A DNA stretch of 64,000 nucleotides, taken from positions 1,364,001 through 1,428,000 of the forward strand of contig NZ_CP114588.1 in assembly GCF_027286325.1 (NCBI RefSeq). The letters are read 5' to 3'. The notes beneath the pieces were generated by a model. That model saw only the letters and a program-made list of their open reading frames with translations. It did no database searches and was not told the origin of the DNA. Shown here one piece after another: positions 55,150-63,114 of this stretch. The stretch is from Salinivibrio kushneri (lineage in GTDB: Bacteria > Pseudomonadota > Gammaproteobacteria > Enterobacterales > Vibrionaceae). The translations under genes were made by a program, and so were the position numbers. Every line of letters begins with the position of its first letter. Positions within the stretch are counted from its first letter, which is position 1.

Positions 55150-56598
55150 ATGAGTCCAGAAAGCTATCTACTCGATTGGCAAACCAGTCAAACTCACTCT
55201 GAAACCATGTATCCGCTGCTTAGCCAGCTTTATCGCCAAAAAGGCGTCGAAATCCAACTGTTCGGTCGTCAACTGATCAATGCGAGCACCATTGATATCA
55301 TTAAGGCACACCGCGTTGCGCGTCGCTACACTGGGGGAACCTTATCGCCTAGCCAGACTTTGCCATTAATCGAAGTGATGGCTGAGTTGGATCTTGCTCC
55401 GAGTAAAATCGATATCGGTCAGCTCGCATGGACTTACTGGCAACAGCATGACAGTGAGAATGGCATCCCTGATTTTCTTCATAACCAGCTTGGTCATTTG
55501 CTAGGAACGGGGAACGGCGTTGATCCTAAAGACGTGGTACTTTATGGCTTTGGCCGTATCGGTCGCCTACTCGCGCGCTTACTGATTGAAAAAAGCGGTC
55601 CTGGCTACCCCTTACGGTTACGCGCTATCGTGGTGCGTGGTGGAAAAGAAGGCGATCTGGAAAAGCGCGCCAGCCTACTGCGCCGTGACTCTGTCCACGG
55701 TCCATTCAATGGCAGCATTACCGTTGATGAATCGCGCAATGCATTGATTGCCAATGGTAATTTTATCCAAGTGATTTATGCCAATAACCCAACGGAAGTC
55801 GATTACACCCAATTCGGCATTCATGATGCACTGGTGGTCGATAACACAGGCATGTGGCGGGATGAAGAAGGTCTGAGTCAACACCTTGACAGCAAAGGCG
55901 CCAAGAAAGTCCTTCTCACCGCGCCGGGCAAAGGCGATCTTAAGAATGTCGTATTCGGTGTCAATCATGACGTGATTAACGACGATGATCGAATTATCTC
56001 TGCCGCTAGCTGTACCACCAATGCCATCACACCCGTTCTCAAAGCCATGCACGATAAATTTGGAATTGATGGCGGACACATTGAGACAGTTCACTCGTTT
56101 ACCAATGATCAAAACCTCATTGATAATTACCACAAGGGCGATCGTCGTGGCCGATCTGCGTCTTTGAATATGGTTCTCACGTCCACCGGAGCCGCGAGTG
56201 CTGTTGCCAAAGCGCTGCCTGAGCTTAAAGGTAAATTAACCGGTAACTCAGTGCGTGTACCCACGCCAAATGTCTCTATGGCGATTGCCAATTTAAACTT
56301 GGATAATCCAACCCATAAAGATGAAATAAACGCCTACTTGCAAGACGTCGCCCTGTACTCACCACTTTCTGGGCAAATAGACTTTACCCAGTCGACGGAA
56401 TTGGTATCGAGTGATTTGGTGGGATCGCGCTTTGCCGGCGTCGTGGACAGTCAAGCGACCATCGCCGAGGGGAACCGTTGTGTGCTTTATATTTGGTACG
56501 ACAACGAATTCGGTTATAGCTGTCAGGTGGTTCACTGCATGGAGCAAATGATGGGTGTGCGCTATCCGATGGTTCCTGAGCCAGCATCGCTTTCTTAA
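55150..56598 (+). CDS. Glyceraldehyde-3-phosphate dehydrogenase, long form
   Basis: 482 residues from the start at 55150 (ribosome site AAAGG). The length exceeds the ~330 residues of classic GapA because of an N-terminal helical extension of about 150 residues before the Rossmann motif YGFGRIGRLLARLL. The catalytic Cys is in ISAASCTTNAITPVL and the His in HSFTNDQNLIDNYHKGDRRGR. This form occurs beside GapA in many gammaproteobacteria; its role (gluconeogenic direction or cofactor choice) is not fixed by sequence. The CRP site upstream agrees with catabolite control. The terminator is shared with fruA. Confidence 0.92.
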   Translation: MSPESYLLDWQTSQTHSETMYPLLSQLYRQKGVEIQLFGRQLINASTIDIIKAHRVARRYTGGTLSPSQTLPLIEVMAELDLAPSKIDIGQLAWTYWQQHDSENGIPDFLHNQLGHLLGTGNGVDPKDVVLYGFGRIGRLLARLLIEKSGPGYPLRLRAIVVRGGKEGDLEKRASLLRRDSVHGPFNGSITVDESRNALIANGNFIQVIYANNPTEVDYTQFGIHDALVVDNTGMWRDEEGLSQHLDSKGAKKVLLTAPGKGDLKNVVFGVNHDVINDDDRIISAASCTTNAITPVLKAMHDKFGIDGGHIETVHSFTNDQNLIDNYHKGDRRGRSASLNMVLTSTGAASAVAKALPELKGKLTGNSVRVPTPNVSMAIANLNLDNPTHKDEINAYLQDVALYSPLSGQIDFTQSTELVSSDLVGSRFAGVVDSQATIAEGNRCVLYIWYDNEFGYSCQVVHCMEQMMGVRYPMVPEPASLS

Positions 56599-56615
56599 CC
56601 TGTATTAACGCCATT

Positions 56616-56641
56616 AAAAAAGGCCCTGATGGGCCTTTTTT
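56616..56641. terminator. Bidirectional terminator between GAPDH and fruA
   Basis: Perfect stem AAAAAAGGCCC / GGGCCTTTTTT, tetraloop TGAT. Confidence 0.92.
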
Positions 56642-56668
56642 AATACGTGTTTCCCCTCAAATATAAGG

Positions 56669-58414
56669 TCACGATTGCTCAGCAGCCGTTAAAGGTGACG
56701 GTTGGCTAACTGGCTTAAGCACCGCATAAACCAGGCCAGTTACCAGTGTACCTGCGGCAATGGCGGCTAAATACATCAACACTGGGCTGATTGCATTCGG
56801 GATTAGCAGCACAAAGAGACCACCGTGTGGTGCCATCAATTTTGCGCCAATCAACATAGAGATTGCGCCCGTCAGCGCGCCACCTGCAATGCACGATGGG
56901 ATCACTCGCATTGGATCCTTAGCCGCAAAGGGAATCGCCCCTTCCGAGATAAAACACAGCCCTAGCACAAACGATGCTTTACCCGCCTCTTGCTCTGCAT
57001 CATTAAATTTACGCTTGGCTAAGAACGTCGATAGTCCCATCCCTAGCGCCGGCACCATACCTGCCGCCATGATCGCGGCCATCGGCATATAGGTACCACT
57101 CTCAATCAGGCCGACGCCAAAGGTGTACGCCGCTTTGTTGACCGGGCCGCCAAGGTCAAAGCACATCATCGCGCCCAAGACCACGCCAAGGATCACCGCA
57201 TTGGTCGAGTTCATACCCTGCAAGAAGCTGGTTAAGCTTTCCATGGCAACAGAGACAGGCCCACCCACGACATAGATCATCACCAAACCGGTAAACAAGC
57301 TGGCCAACAAAGGGATCACCAGAATAGGTTTAAGGGCTTCCATTGAGGCCGGCAAACTGACTTTGTCCGCCACAAACTTTGCACTGTAGCCAGCGATAAA
57401 ACCCGCCAGTATTCCCCCTAAAAACCCAGCACCAGTAGACGCGGCAAGCATACCACCAATCAAGCCGGGCGCTAGACCAGGGCGATCTGCAATTGAGAAA
57501 GCAATAAACCCGGCCAATACCGGTACCATCAGCGCGAACGCACTGCCGCCACCAATTTGCATTAATGCCGCTGCAAGCGTCCCTTCTTCTTTGAATGCCT
57601 CGATACCAAAGACAAACGAGAGCGCGATAGCCAACCCGCCGGCGACGACCAGAGGGAGCATATGTGATACGCCTGTCATCAAGTGCTTATAGACACCTGA
57701 ACGCTCACCTTGGCTAGCACTGGCGTTCGATGAACTCGCTTGCGTGGTTTGATAGACCTCTGCGTTAGCAAGCGCATCATCGATCGTCTGTGACGCTTTT
57801 TTCAGCGCTGTGCCCGTACTGGTTTTGTATAAGCGTTTACCCGCAAACCGGCTCAGGTCGACTTCAATATCTGCCGCGATAAAGACGAGATCCGCCGCTT
57901 CAATTTCCTCATCTGTTAATGCATTTTTCGCACCTACCGAACCACGTGTTTCTATTTTGACCTGATAACCTTTCGCTTTAGCCGCTTCTTCAACCGCTTC
58001 CGCCGCCATAAAGGTGTGAGCAACTCCGGTAGGACACGCGGTAATACCCACAATGCTGACAGTGCTGCTCTCGCTTTGCGTCTGCGCGTGATAAGGCTGT
58101 GCATGATTCGCCACTGCATCCAATACCGCTTGGGTATCGGCCATCACCTCATTCAAACTTGCTTGATAGACAGGCTTGCCGTTAAAGCGATCCGACTCTG
58201 TTGGCTCACCGACCAAGAGAACACGGTCAGCGTTTTCAATATCCGATGTCGATACCGCCTGTGTTGGTTGTACACTAGACTGACACTCTATCTGTGCCGT
58301 CCATCCTTTTAACATCACGGCCTTTTCTAACAGCCCAGCCGCGATTACGGTATTGGCGACGCCACTTGGGCACGCCGTCACAATCACCAGGTTCATACCT
58401 TTTACCCCACTCAT
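56669..58414 (-). CDS. fruA: FruA, fructose PTS EIIB'BC
   Basis: 581 residues. Two tandem EIIB domains, each with an intact phospho-Cys loop (TACPSGVANT near residue 14 and TACPTGVAHT near 127), then an EIIC membrane domain (about 245-575; GMNSTNAVILG, PFAAKDP). Fructose enters as fructose-1-phosphate. In E. coli FruA the first EIIB' domain has lost its Cys, so the preserved one here is notable. Start at 58414; an alternative Met at 58396 has a better-placed GAGTGGGG ribosome site. It follows fruK by 12 bp in the operon fruB-fruK-fruA. Confidence 0.95.
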   Translation of the reverse strand: MSGVKGMNLVIVTACPSGVANTVIAAGLLEKAVMLKGWTAQIECQSSVQPTQAVSTSDIENADRVLLVGEPTESDRFNGKPVYQASLNEVMADTQAVLDAVANHAQPYHAQTQSESSTVSIVGITACPTGVAHTFMAAEAVEEAAKAKGYQVKIETRGSVGAKNALTDEEIEAADLVFIAADIEVDLSRFAGKRLYKTSTGTALKKASQTIDDALANAEVYQTTQASSSNASASQGERSGVYKHLMTGVSHMLPLVVAGGLAIALSFVFGIEAFKEEGTLAAALMQIGGGSAFALMVPVLAGFIAFSIADRPGLAPGLIGGMLAASTGAGFLGGILAGFIAGYSAKFVADKVSLPASMEALKPILVIPLLASLFTGLVMIYVVGGPVSVAMESLTSFLQGMNSTNAVILGVVLGAMMCFDLGGPVNKAAYTFGVGLIESGTYMPMAAIMAAGMVPALGMGLSTFLAKRKFNDAEQEAGKASFVLGLCFISEGAIPFAAKDPMRVIPSCIAGGALTGAISMLIGAKLMAPHGGLFVLLIPNAISPVLMYLAAIAAGTLVTGLVYAVLKPVSQPSPLTAAEQS

Positions 58415-58426
58415 GGATTGGTTTTA

Positions 58427-59380
58427 TTACGCGTGCACTGACAGCTCAACAGGCGACACGCTGATTTTTTCGATTAATTGGTTCACGTCTTCATCATTGC
58501 GCACACCGACCCCCACTTGGGTAACAGCAAGCGCAGAGATAGCGACCGCGCGACACAGCGCCGCCTCTTTGCTTAGGCCTGCCTGGCATCCTGATACCAG
58601 CCCTGCCACTAGAGAATCTCCCGCACCAACGGTACTCACCACAGATTGCGCGGGCGCCACAGCCTTAAGCCAGCCTTCCTTATCACGCCAAAGCACCCCA
58701 TCGACGCCGCGAGAAATAACCACATTCGCGATCCCCTGGTTAAACAATTGCTCACCGCGTGCCAGCAACACCGCTTGCTCATTACTAATGGGCGCGTTGA
58801 GGCATTGAGCCAGTTCAGCTTCATTGGGCTTAACCAACCAAGGGGTTGCCTCAACGGCTGCGCGTAAGGCATGCTGACTGGTATCGACAACCACTTTTTT
58901 CCCTGCATCGCGCAAGGTGGTGACCCAAGTGGTCAACTGCTCGGTCGAGACACCGGGAGGTAAACTGCCCGCAAGCACGATCCACTCATGGTGCTCAGCC
59001 AGACTAAGCAAGCGCGCCGTCAATGCCTCAATATCGGCCTGTTCAACCGCCATACCAGGAAAATTCAAATCAGTGACACGTCCCGCTTTTTCAACCAACT
59101 TGACGTTGGTGCGGCTAACCCCCGGCACACGCAAGAAGTGATCGGCAATGCCGTGCTCGGTAAAAAGGTGGGCAAATGGGTCTTGGTTATCTGTGCCAAG
59201 AAAGCCTGACGCTGCGACCGTCGCACCCAAATCCGTTAACACACGTGCGACATTGACGCCTTTTCCCGCCGGGTGCAGTGTATAGTTTTGCACCAAATTG
59301 ACGTCACCAGGCTGCAACGCACTGACTGAGCCTGTCATGTCGAGTGCGGGATTGAAGGTTACGGTAAGAATGGCACTCAT
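58427..59380 (-). CDS. fruK: FruK, 1-phosphofructokinase
   Basis: 317 residues of the PfkB family; phosphorylates fructose-1-phosphate to fructose-1,6-bisphosphate. PfkB signatures are HPAGKGVNVARVL near the N-terminus and the catalytic-Asp motif STVGAGDSLVAGL near the end. The start codon overlaps the fruB stop (ATGA), so translation is coupled. Confidence 0.96.
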   Translation of the reverse strand: MSAILTVTFNPALDMTGSVSALQPGDVNLVQNYTLHPAGKGVNVARVLTDLGATVAASGFLGTDNQDPFAHLFTEHGIADHFLRVPGVSRTNVKLVEKAGRVTDLNFPGMAVEQADIEALTARLLSLAEHHEWIVLAGSLPPGVSTEQLTTWVTTLRDAGKKVVVDTSQHALRAAVEATPWLVKPNEAELAQCLNAPISNEQAVLLARGEQLFNQGIANVVISRGVDGVLWRDKEGWLKAVAPAQSVVSTVGAGDSLVAGLVSGCQAGLSKEAALCRAVAISALAVTQVGVGVRNDEDVNQLIEKISVSPVELSVHA

Positions 59381-60546
59381 GCGTTCTCTCCCAACCCATC
59401 TTTAATGGCATCACCCAGTGCCTCAATCGCTTGTTCGGCGTCGCTTCCTTGGGCGGAAAACTGCAACTGGTGTCCATGTTTCACCCCAAGTGCGATCACT
59501 TTCATCAAGCTTTTTGCGTTAACCGGCGCCGACTGGGTGGAAGCATTGGCAACCTGTATATCAGCACTGAATTTTTTCGCCGTATTAACCAACATCGCCC
59601 CAGGACGAGCGTGCAAACCATGGGCATTCGTCACCGTATACAGCCCTGTTGGCCCCTCTGTGGTGGGCGCTTCAGACGGCGCCGCTGTATGAGGTTGTGC
59701 GGGCGCGGGTTCAGCAGATAAAGCATCAACCAGCGCTTGTGGCGAGTAACGCCCACACGCCTCCAGTTGTTTATCAAGTTTCCATTGCATCAAGGTATTG
59801 AGCACAGGAAGGTGCGCACGGTTGTTGGCTGCGACACACCAAAGCGCACTGACCGACTGGGATTGATGAGACAATGACGTCGCAGGCATAACCAACGACA
59901 ACCCGCTCTGTAGCACACCGTCTCTCACACCGAGCAACCAATGCCCTTCACCAAGGTGCACCGGCTGGCCAGCAACAGCTTGGCTTACGCCATCGCTATC
60001 TAAACAATGATGATTTTTGAGCAATCCCGCGCCCACGGCTTGCAAGGTAGTAATATCTGACGCTGGAAAACCGGTTAACACCATGTCGCTGCTAAATGTG
60101 AAGGCCTGAGAATCCACCGTTTGTCCATTGAGCAACGCAACCAGCTGCTCTGCCGCCGACGCCGTTTTTAGTTGTTGTTCGATGCCGTCTTGTGACAGCA
60201 CACGCGTCAACTGACGTAAGATACTCAAGTGTTCATCTGATTTGGCGGCGATACCAATGGCTACGTAAGCGAGGTTTCCCTCTCCCCAGTCAACACCCTG
60301 GGGAAAATGAAACACTTGTACCCCTGTTTGTTTAACTTGATCGCGGGTATCCGTTGTGCCATGCGGGATGGCAATACCGTTGCCCAGATAGGTACTGGTT
60401 TGGGCTTCACGCGCTAGCATACCGTCTTGATAGCCCGCTTCTACTAGCCCTTTTTGGGTGAGTGCTGCGGCCATGGCTTTGATAGCCTCGTGCTTAGACG
60501 CCGCGTGTTGCTGCATATGAATATCGTGTACGTTAAGTGCCAACAT
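59377..60546 (-). CDS. fruB: FruB, fructose PTS EIIA-HPr fusion (diphosphoryl transfer protein)
   Basis: 389 residues: an EIIA-Fru domain with phospho-His62 (AIPHGTTDT), a central M (linker-like) domain and a C-terminal HPr domain with phospho-His312 (NAHGLHARPG) and a Ser in the KSLMK region. It carries phosphate from EI to FruA independently of the general HPr. It is first gene of the fruBKA operon, transcribed divergently from cra/fruR, with three Cra-type operators in between. Confidence 0.96.
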   Translation of the reverse strand: MLALNVHDIHMQQHAASKHEAIKAMAAALTQKGLVEAGYQDGMLAREAQTSTYLGNGIAIPHGTTDTRDQVKQTGVQVFHFPQGVDWGEGNLAYVAIGIAAKSDEHLSILRQLTRVLSQDGIEQQLKTASAAEQLVALLNGQTVDSQAFTFSSDMVLTGFPASDITTLQAVGAGLLKNHHCLDSDGVSQAVAGQPVHLGEGHWLLGVRDGVLQSGLSLVMPATSLSHQSQSVSALWCVAANNRAHLPVLNTLMQWKLDKQLEACGRYSPQALVDALSAEPAPAQPHTAAPSEAPTTEGPTGLYTVTNAHGLHARPGAMLVNTAKKFSADIQVANASTQSAPVNAKSLMKVIALGVKHGHQLQFSAQGSDAEQAIEALGDAIKDGLGENA

Positions 60547-60701
60547 GAGGTCGTTCCTCTTTTTTCAGTGCCGCGGCACGGGTTGATGTTGTCGTCGGCC
60601 ACATCAGTATCACTAAGACATGGCGGACATATTGGTTGGTCGCAAGTCACCGCTCATTGGCAGTGTTTTCGTTTGACTTGCTACATTCGCTTTACCTAAA
60701 A

Positions 60702-60717
60702 ACTGAAACGATTCAGC
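60702..60717. promoter_or_regulatory. Cra/FruR operator 1
   Basis: ACTGAAACGATTCAGC, near-palindromic match to the Cra site GCTGAATCGTTTCAGC. It lies 156 bp upstream of fruB. Confidence 0.78.
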
Positions 60718-60844
60718 TCTTAGGTAAAGCGAGTGAAATCGCTCCTGGCGTTCGGTCAAAATCTCTTCCACTTATAAGCGCCGGAAGAGATAAGCCGCAT
60801 CGTCTTTCCAGCATCTTGAGATCAGCCGCCAATAATTGACACAA

Positions 60845-60860
60845 GCTGAAACCTTTCAGC
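60845..60860. promoter_or_regulatory. Cra/FruR operator 2
   Basis: GCTGAAACCTTTCAGC, palindromic except at the centre; 22 bp from operator 3. Confidence 0.75.
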
Positions 60861-60866
60861 TTTAAG

Positions 60867-60882
60867 GCTGAATCGTTTTAGC
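60867..60882. promoter_or_regulatory. Cra/FruR operator 3
   Basis: GCTGAATCGTTTTAGC. It is followed closely by a TATAAT hexamer (about 60884-60889), so it overlaps a probable cra promoter on the + strand; autoregulation is likely. Confidence 0.78.
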
Positions 60883-60976
60883 TTATAATGCAAATATATT
60901 TTGGATCTGAAGTGCGTAAACTTTGATCGCATTCACAAAGCCATCAGTAACGATCGGCCTACTTAAGGATCGCTTT

Positions 60977-61990
60977 ATGAAGCTTGATGAAATTGCCCGT
61001 CTTGCCGGTGTATCACGCACAACGGCAAGTTATGTGATTAATGGCAAAGCCGACCGTTATCGGATCAGTGAAAAAACGCGAGCACGCGTGATGGCGGTGG
61101 TCGAACAACACAATTATCAGCCGAACCGCGCCGCCACAGCCTTGCGCGCGGGTACGACACAAACGCTAGGTTTAGTCGTTCCTGACTTGGCGAACACCAG
61201 TTACGCCACGCTGGCAAAACTCTTTGAGCGAAAAGCCCACGATCAGGGCTATCAGGTTATTATCACGGGCTCTGATGACGACCCAGAACGAGAAAAAATA
61301 GTGGCTGAGACCCTCGTCTCCAGGAAAATTGATGCGTTAATCGTGGCCTCTTGTTTACCTGCAGATAATACCTTCTACCCCAAATTACAACAGCAAGGCA
61401 CTCCCATCGTTGCCATTGACCGTGGGCTGGATGCCAACCAATTCGCGAATGTGCTGAGTGATGATGAAAAAGGCGCTTACCAGCTCACCGAGAGGTTAAT
61501 TGCCCCAACGGATGTCTATCAAGCAGGACTGATTGGGGCCGTCCCATCGCTGGCCATCTCACAAGACAGGGAGAACGGCTTTCGTGGTGCGTTAGCGGCA
61601 CGAGGCGTAGATGGACAAGTGCGTTACGGCCAAGCTTTCAGCCGTGCTGAGGGACAAAGGCTCATGACTGAGTGGATTGAAGCCGGTGACTTACCCGATG
61701 CTTTGCTCACCACGTCCTTCACGCTGTGTGAAGGGGTGCTGGATGCCATCAGGCAAACGGGTATCGCCCCCACTGCACTGTATTTTGCCACCTTTGGTGA
61801 TAGCCGCATCCTCGATTTTCTTCCTTTTGGCGTGCAGTCTCTCCCTCAACAATTTGAAGCCATTAGCGACGCGGCGCTCAGTCTCGCGGTGTCGGCCGCG
61901 CAAGGAGACAACCATCCTGGGGTTATCACGGTTGAACGCCAACCCATATGGCGCCCCCATCAAACACAAGCCTGGGTCGGACTGGGTTAA
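60977..61990 (+). CDS. fruR: Cra/FruR, LacI family regulator of the fructose operon
   Basis: 337 residues from the start at 60977 (ribosome site AAGGA at 7 bp); the frame is open 18 codons further upstream. The N-terminal LacI-type HTH with hinge helix (MKLDEIARLAGVSRTTASYVINGKADRYRISEKTR) matches Cra closely, followed by the periplasmic-binding-like effector domain. Cra responds to fructose-1-phosphate. Being divergent from fruBKA with sites in the shared gap, it should act on that operon directly; in V. cholerae FruR has been reported to activate fru. The last 4 bases overlap the convergent CrtC-like gene. Confidence 0.93.
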   Translation: MKLDEIARLAGVSRTTASYVINGKADRYRISEKTRARVMAVVEQHNYQPNRAATALRAGTTQTLGLVVPDLANTSYATLAKLFERKAHDQGYQVIITGSDDDPEREKIVAETLVSRKIDALIVASCLPADNTFYPKLQQQGTPIVAIDRGLDANQFANVLSDDEKGAYQLTERLIAPTDVYQAGLIGAVPSLAISQDRENGFRGALAARGVDGQVRYGQAFSRAEGQRLMTEWIEAGDLPDALLTTSFTLCEGVLDAIRQTGIAPTALYFATFGDSRILDFLPFGVQSLPQQFEAISDAALSLAVSAAQGDNHPGVITVERQPIWRPHQTQAWVGLG

Positions 61991-63099
61991 TAGCCGGTCG
62001 CTTCCATAAAGCCTCGGCCTGTGGCACTGCCATGCACTTCCACAGGCCCTTCCCAATAGGGAAAACTCAAGTCCATCCAGCTTTGAGGGTTAAGGGGCTG
62101 TGTGGTCAAGCTGATGCCCTCACTCGGCACCCTAATCTGCCAACTGACAGGCAGGTTGGCGCCCTCCGCCATCTTGGCATGACTGACCGGCAGCATACGA
62201 ATATCACCCTGGCTCAGCGTCACGACTCGGCCATCAGGATACAGTAACGATCCAAACATAAACGGCTCCGTGCCGCGTATTTGGGTAACCATTAACGCAC
62301 GGCCATCATCTAAGTTAAGCCCAAACCAATCCCATCCCGTTTGATTGGCAGCCATCGCACCGCTCGACCACTCCTTATCAAACCAGCCTTTTCCTGTCAC
62401 GGGAATGGTTTCACCCGCAATGGTCAGCGCCCCCTTGACGGTTAACTGTGGCAAAGAGAAATAATACGAGGCCGACGGCTTAGTGGCATGACGGATACTA
62501 TATCCTTCTTCACCGTGCTTGACCTGTTGTCCATTTTCGCGCACCTCCAACTTAAAGCCTACTTGCTTACCTTGCGTAGGCCACATTGCACGCACATTGG
62601 CAGGAAAAGGTTGTTTACCGCCCTGCCATTGCCAGTCGTCTAGCCAAGCCTGAAAAGGTGACAGCGTCACTCCTGCTTGACCAATCCCGCCACGGGAAAA
62701 GCGCTCCGACTCCCATTGTTTATCATCACTCGTGATAGCGACGTGCGCCATATACAGCTGCCGGCTCGCCCATCCTTCTTCACGATCCGGTGCTAATGCG
62801 CGGCGAAACAATGTCCATTGCACGCCATACGCGTGTCCATTAGCGTCGGTTAACGTCGCGGTCAAATACCACCATTCAGTGGCAAAGTCTGAGTGTGTCG
62901 CCATGTCTTGGGGATAGGTAGGCGTGTGGCCTGGGGTCACTGGGGCAAAGCCACTTTGCGAATCAAAAACGGCAAAATTTCCACTGGGTTCAGGAGACGA
63001 TGCGGGCTGCTGACCCCACCATACCAGCGCGCCGAGCGCGATGATCACTCCGCCTCCTAACAATGCACGTATCATTTTCCGCTTCCATCGCTGAATCAC
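61987..63099 (-). CDS. CrtC/AttH lipocalin-like secreted or lipid-linked protein
   Basis: 370 residues with an N-terminal hydrophobic segment (about residues 10-28) that could be a signal or anchor, then the CrtC-type beta domain: EWWYLTATLTDANGHAYGVQWTLFRRAL, the paired SYYFSLPQLTVKGALTI and GKGWFDKEWSS. Carotenoid hydratase and AttH proteins share this fold; here no carotenoid genes are near, and the following FtsX-type permease gene suits an AttEFGH-like ABC system. Start GTG at 63099 is preceded by an AAGAGGCA ribosome site. The real substrate is not known. The stop overlaps the cra stop by 4 bp, convergently. Confidence 0.82.
   Translation of the reverse strand: MIQRWKRKMIRALLGGGVIIALGALVWWGQQPASSPEPSGNFAVFDSQSGFAPVTPGHTPTYPQDMATHSDFATEWWYLTATLTDANGHAYGVQWTLFRRALAPDREEGWASRQLYMAHVAITSDDKQWESERFSRGGIGQAGVTLSPFQAWLDDWQWQGGKQPFPANVRAMWPTQGKQVGFKLEVRENGQQVKHGEEGYSIRHATKPSASYYFSLPQLTVKGALTIAGETIPVTGKGWFDKEWSSGAMAANQTGWDWFGLNLDDGRALMVTQIRGTEPFMFGSLLYPDGRVVTLSQGDIRMLPVSHAKMAEGANLPVSWQIRVPSEGISLTTQPLNPQSWMDLSFPYWEGPVEVHGSATGRGFMEATGY
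62047..62054 (-). other. KOPS octamer pointing left, toward dif
   Basis: CCCTTCCC on the + strand, GGGAAGGG on the minus strand. Confidence 0.5.
62658..62670. other. matS: matS site 8, inside the CrtC-like gene (GTGACAGCGTCAC)
   Basis: Exact MatP-binding consensus, 60 kb from dif. Confidence 0.87.
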
Positions 63100-63114
63100 T
63101 TCACTGCCTCTTTT

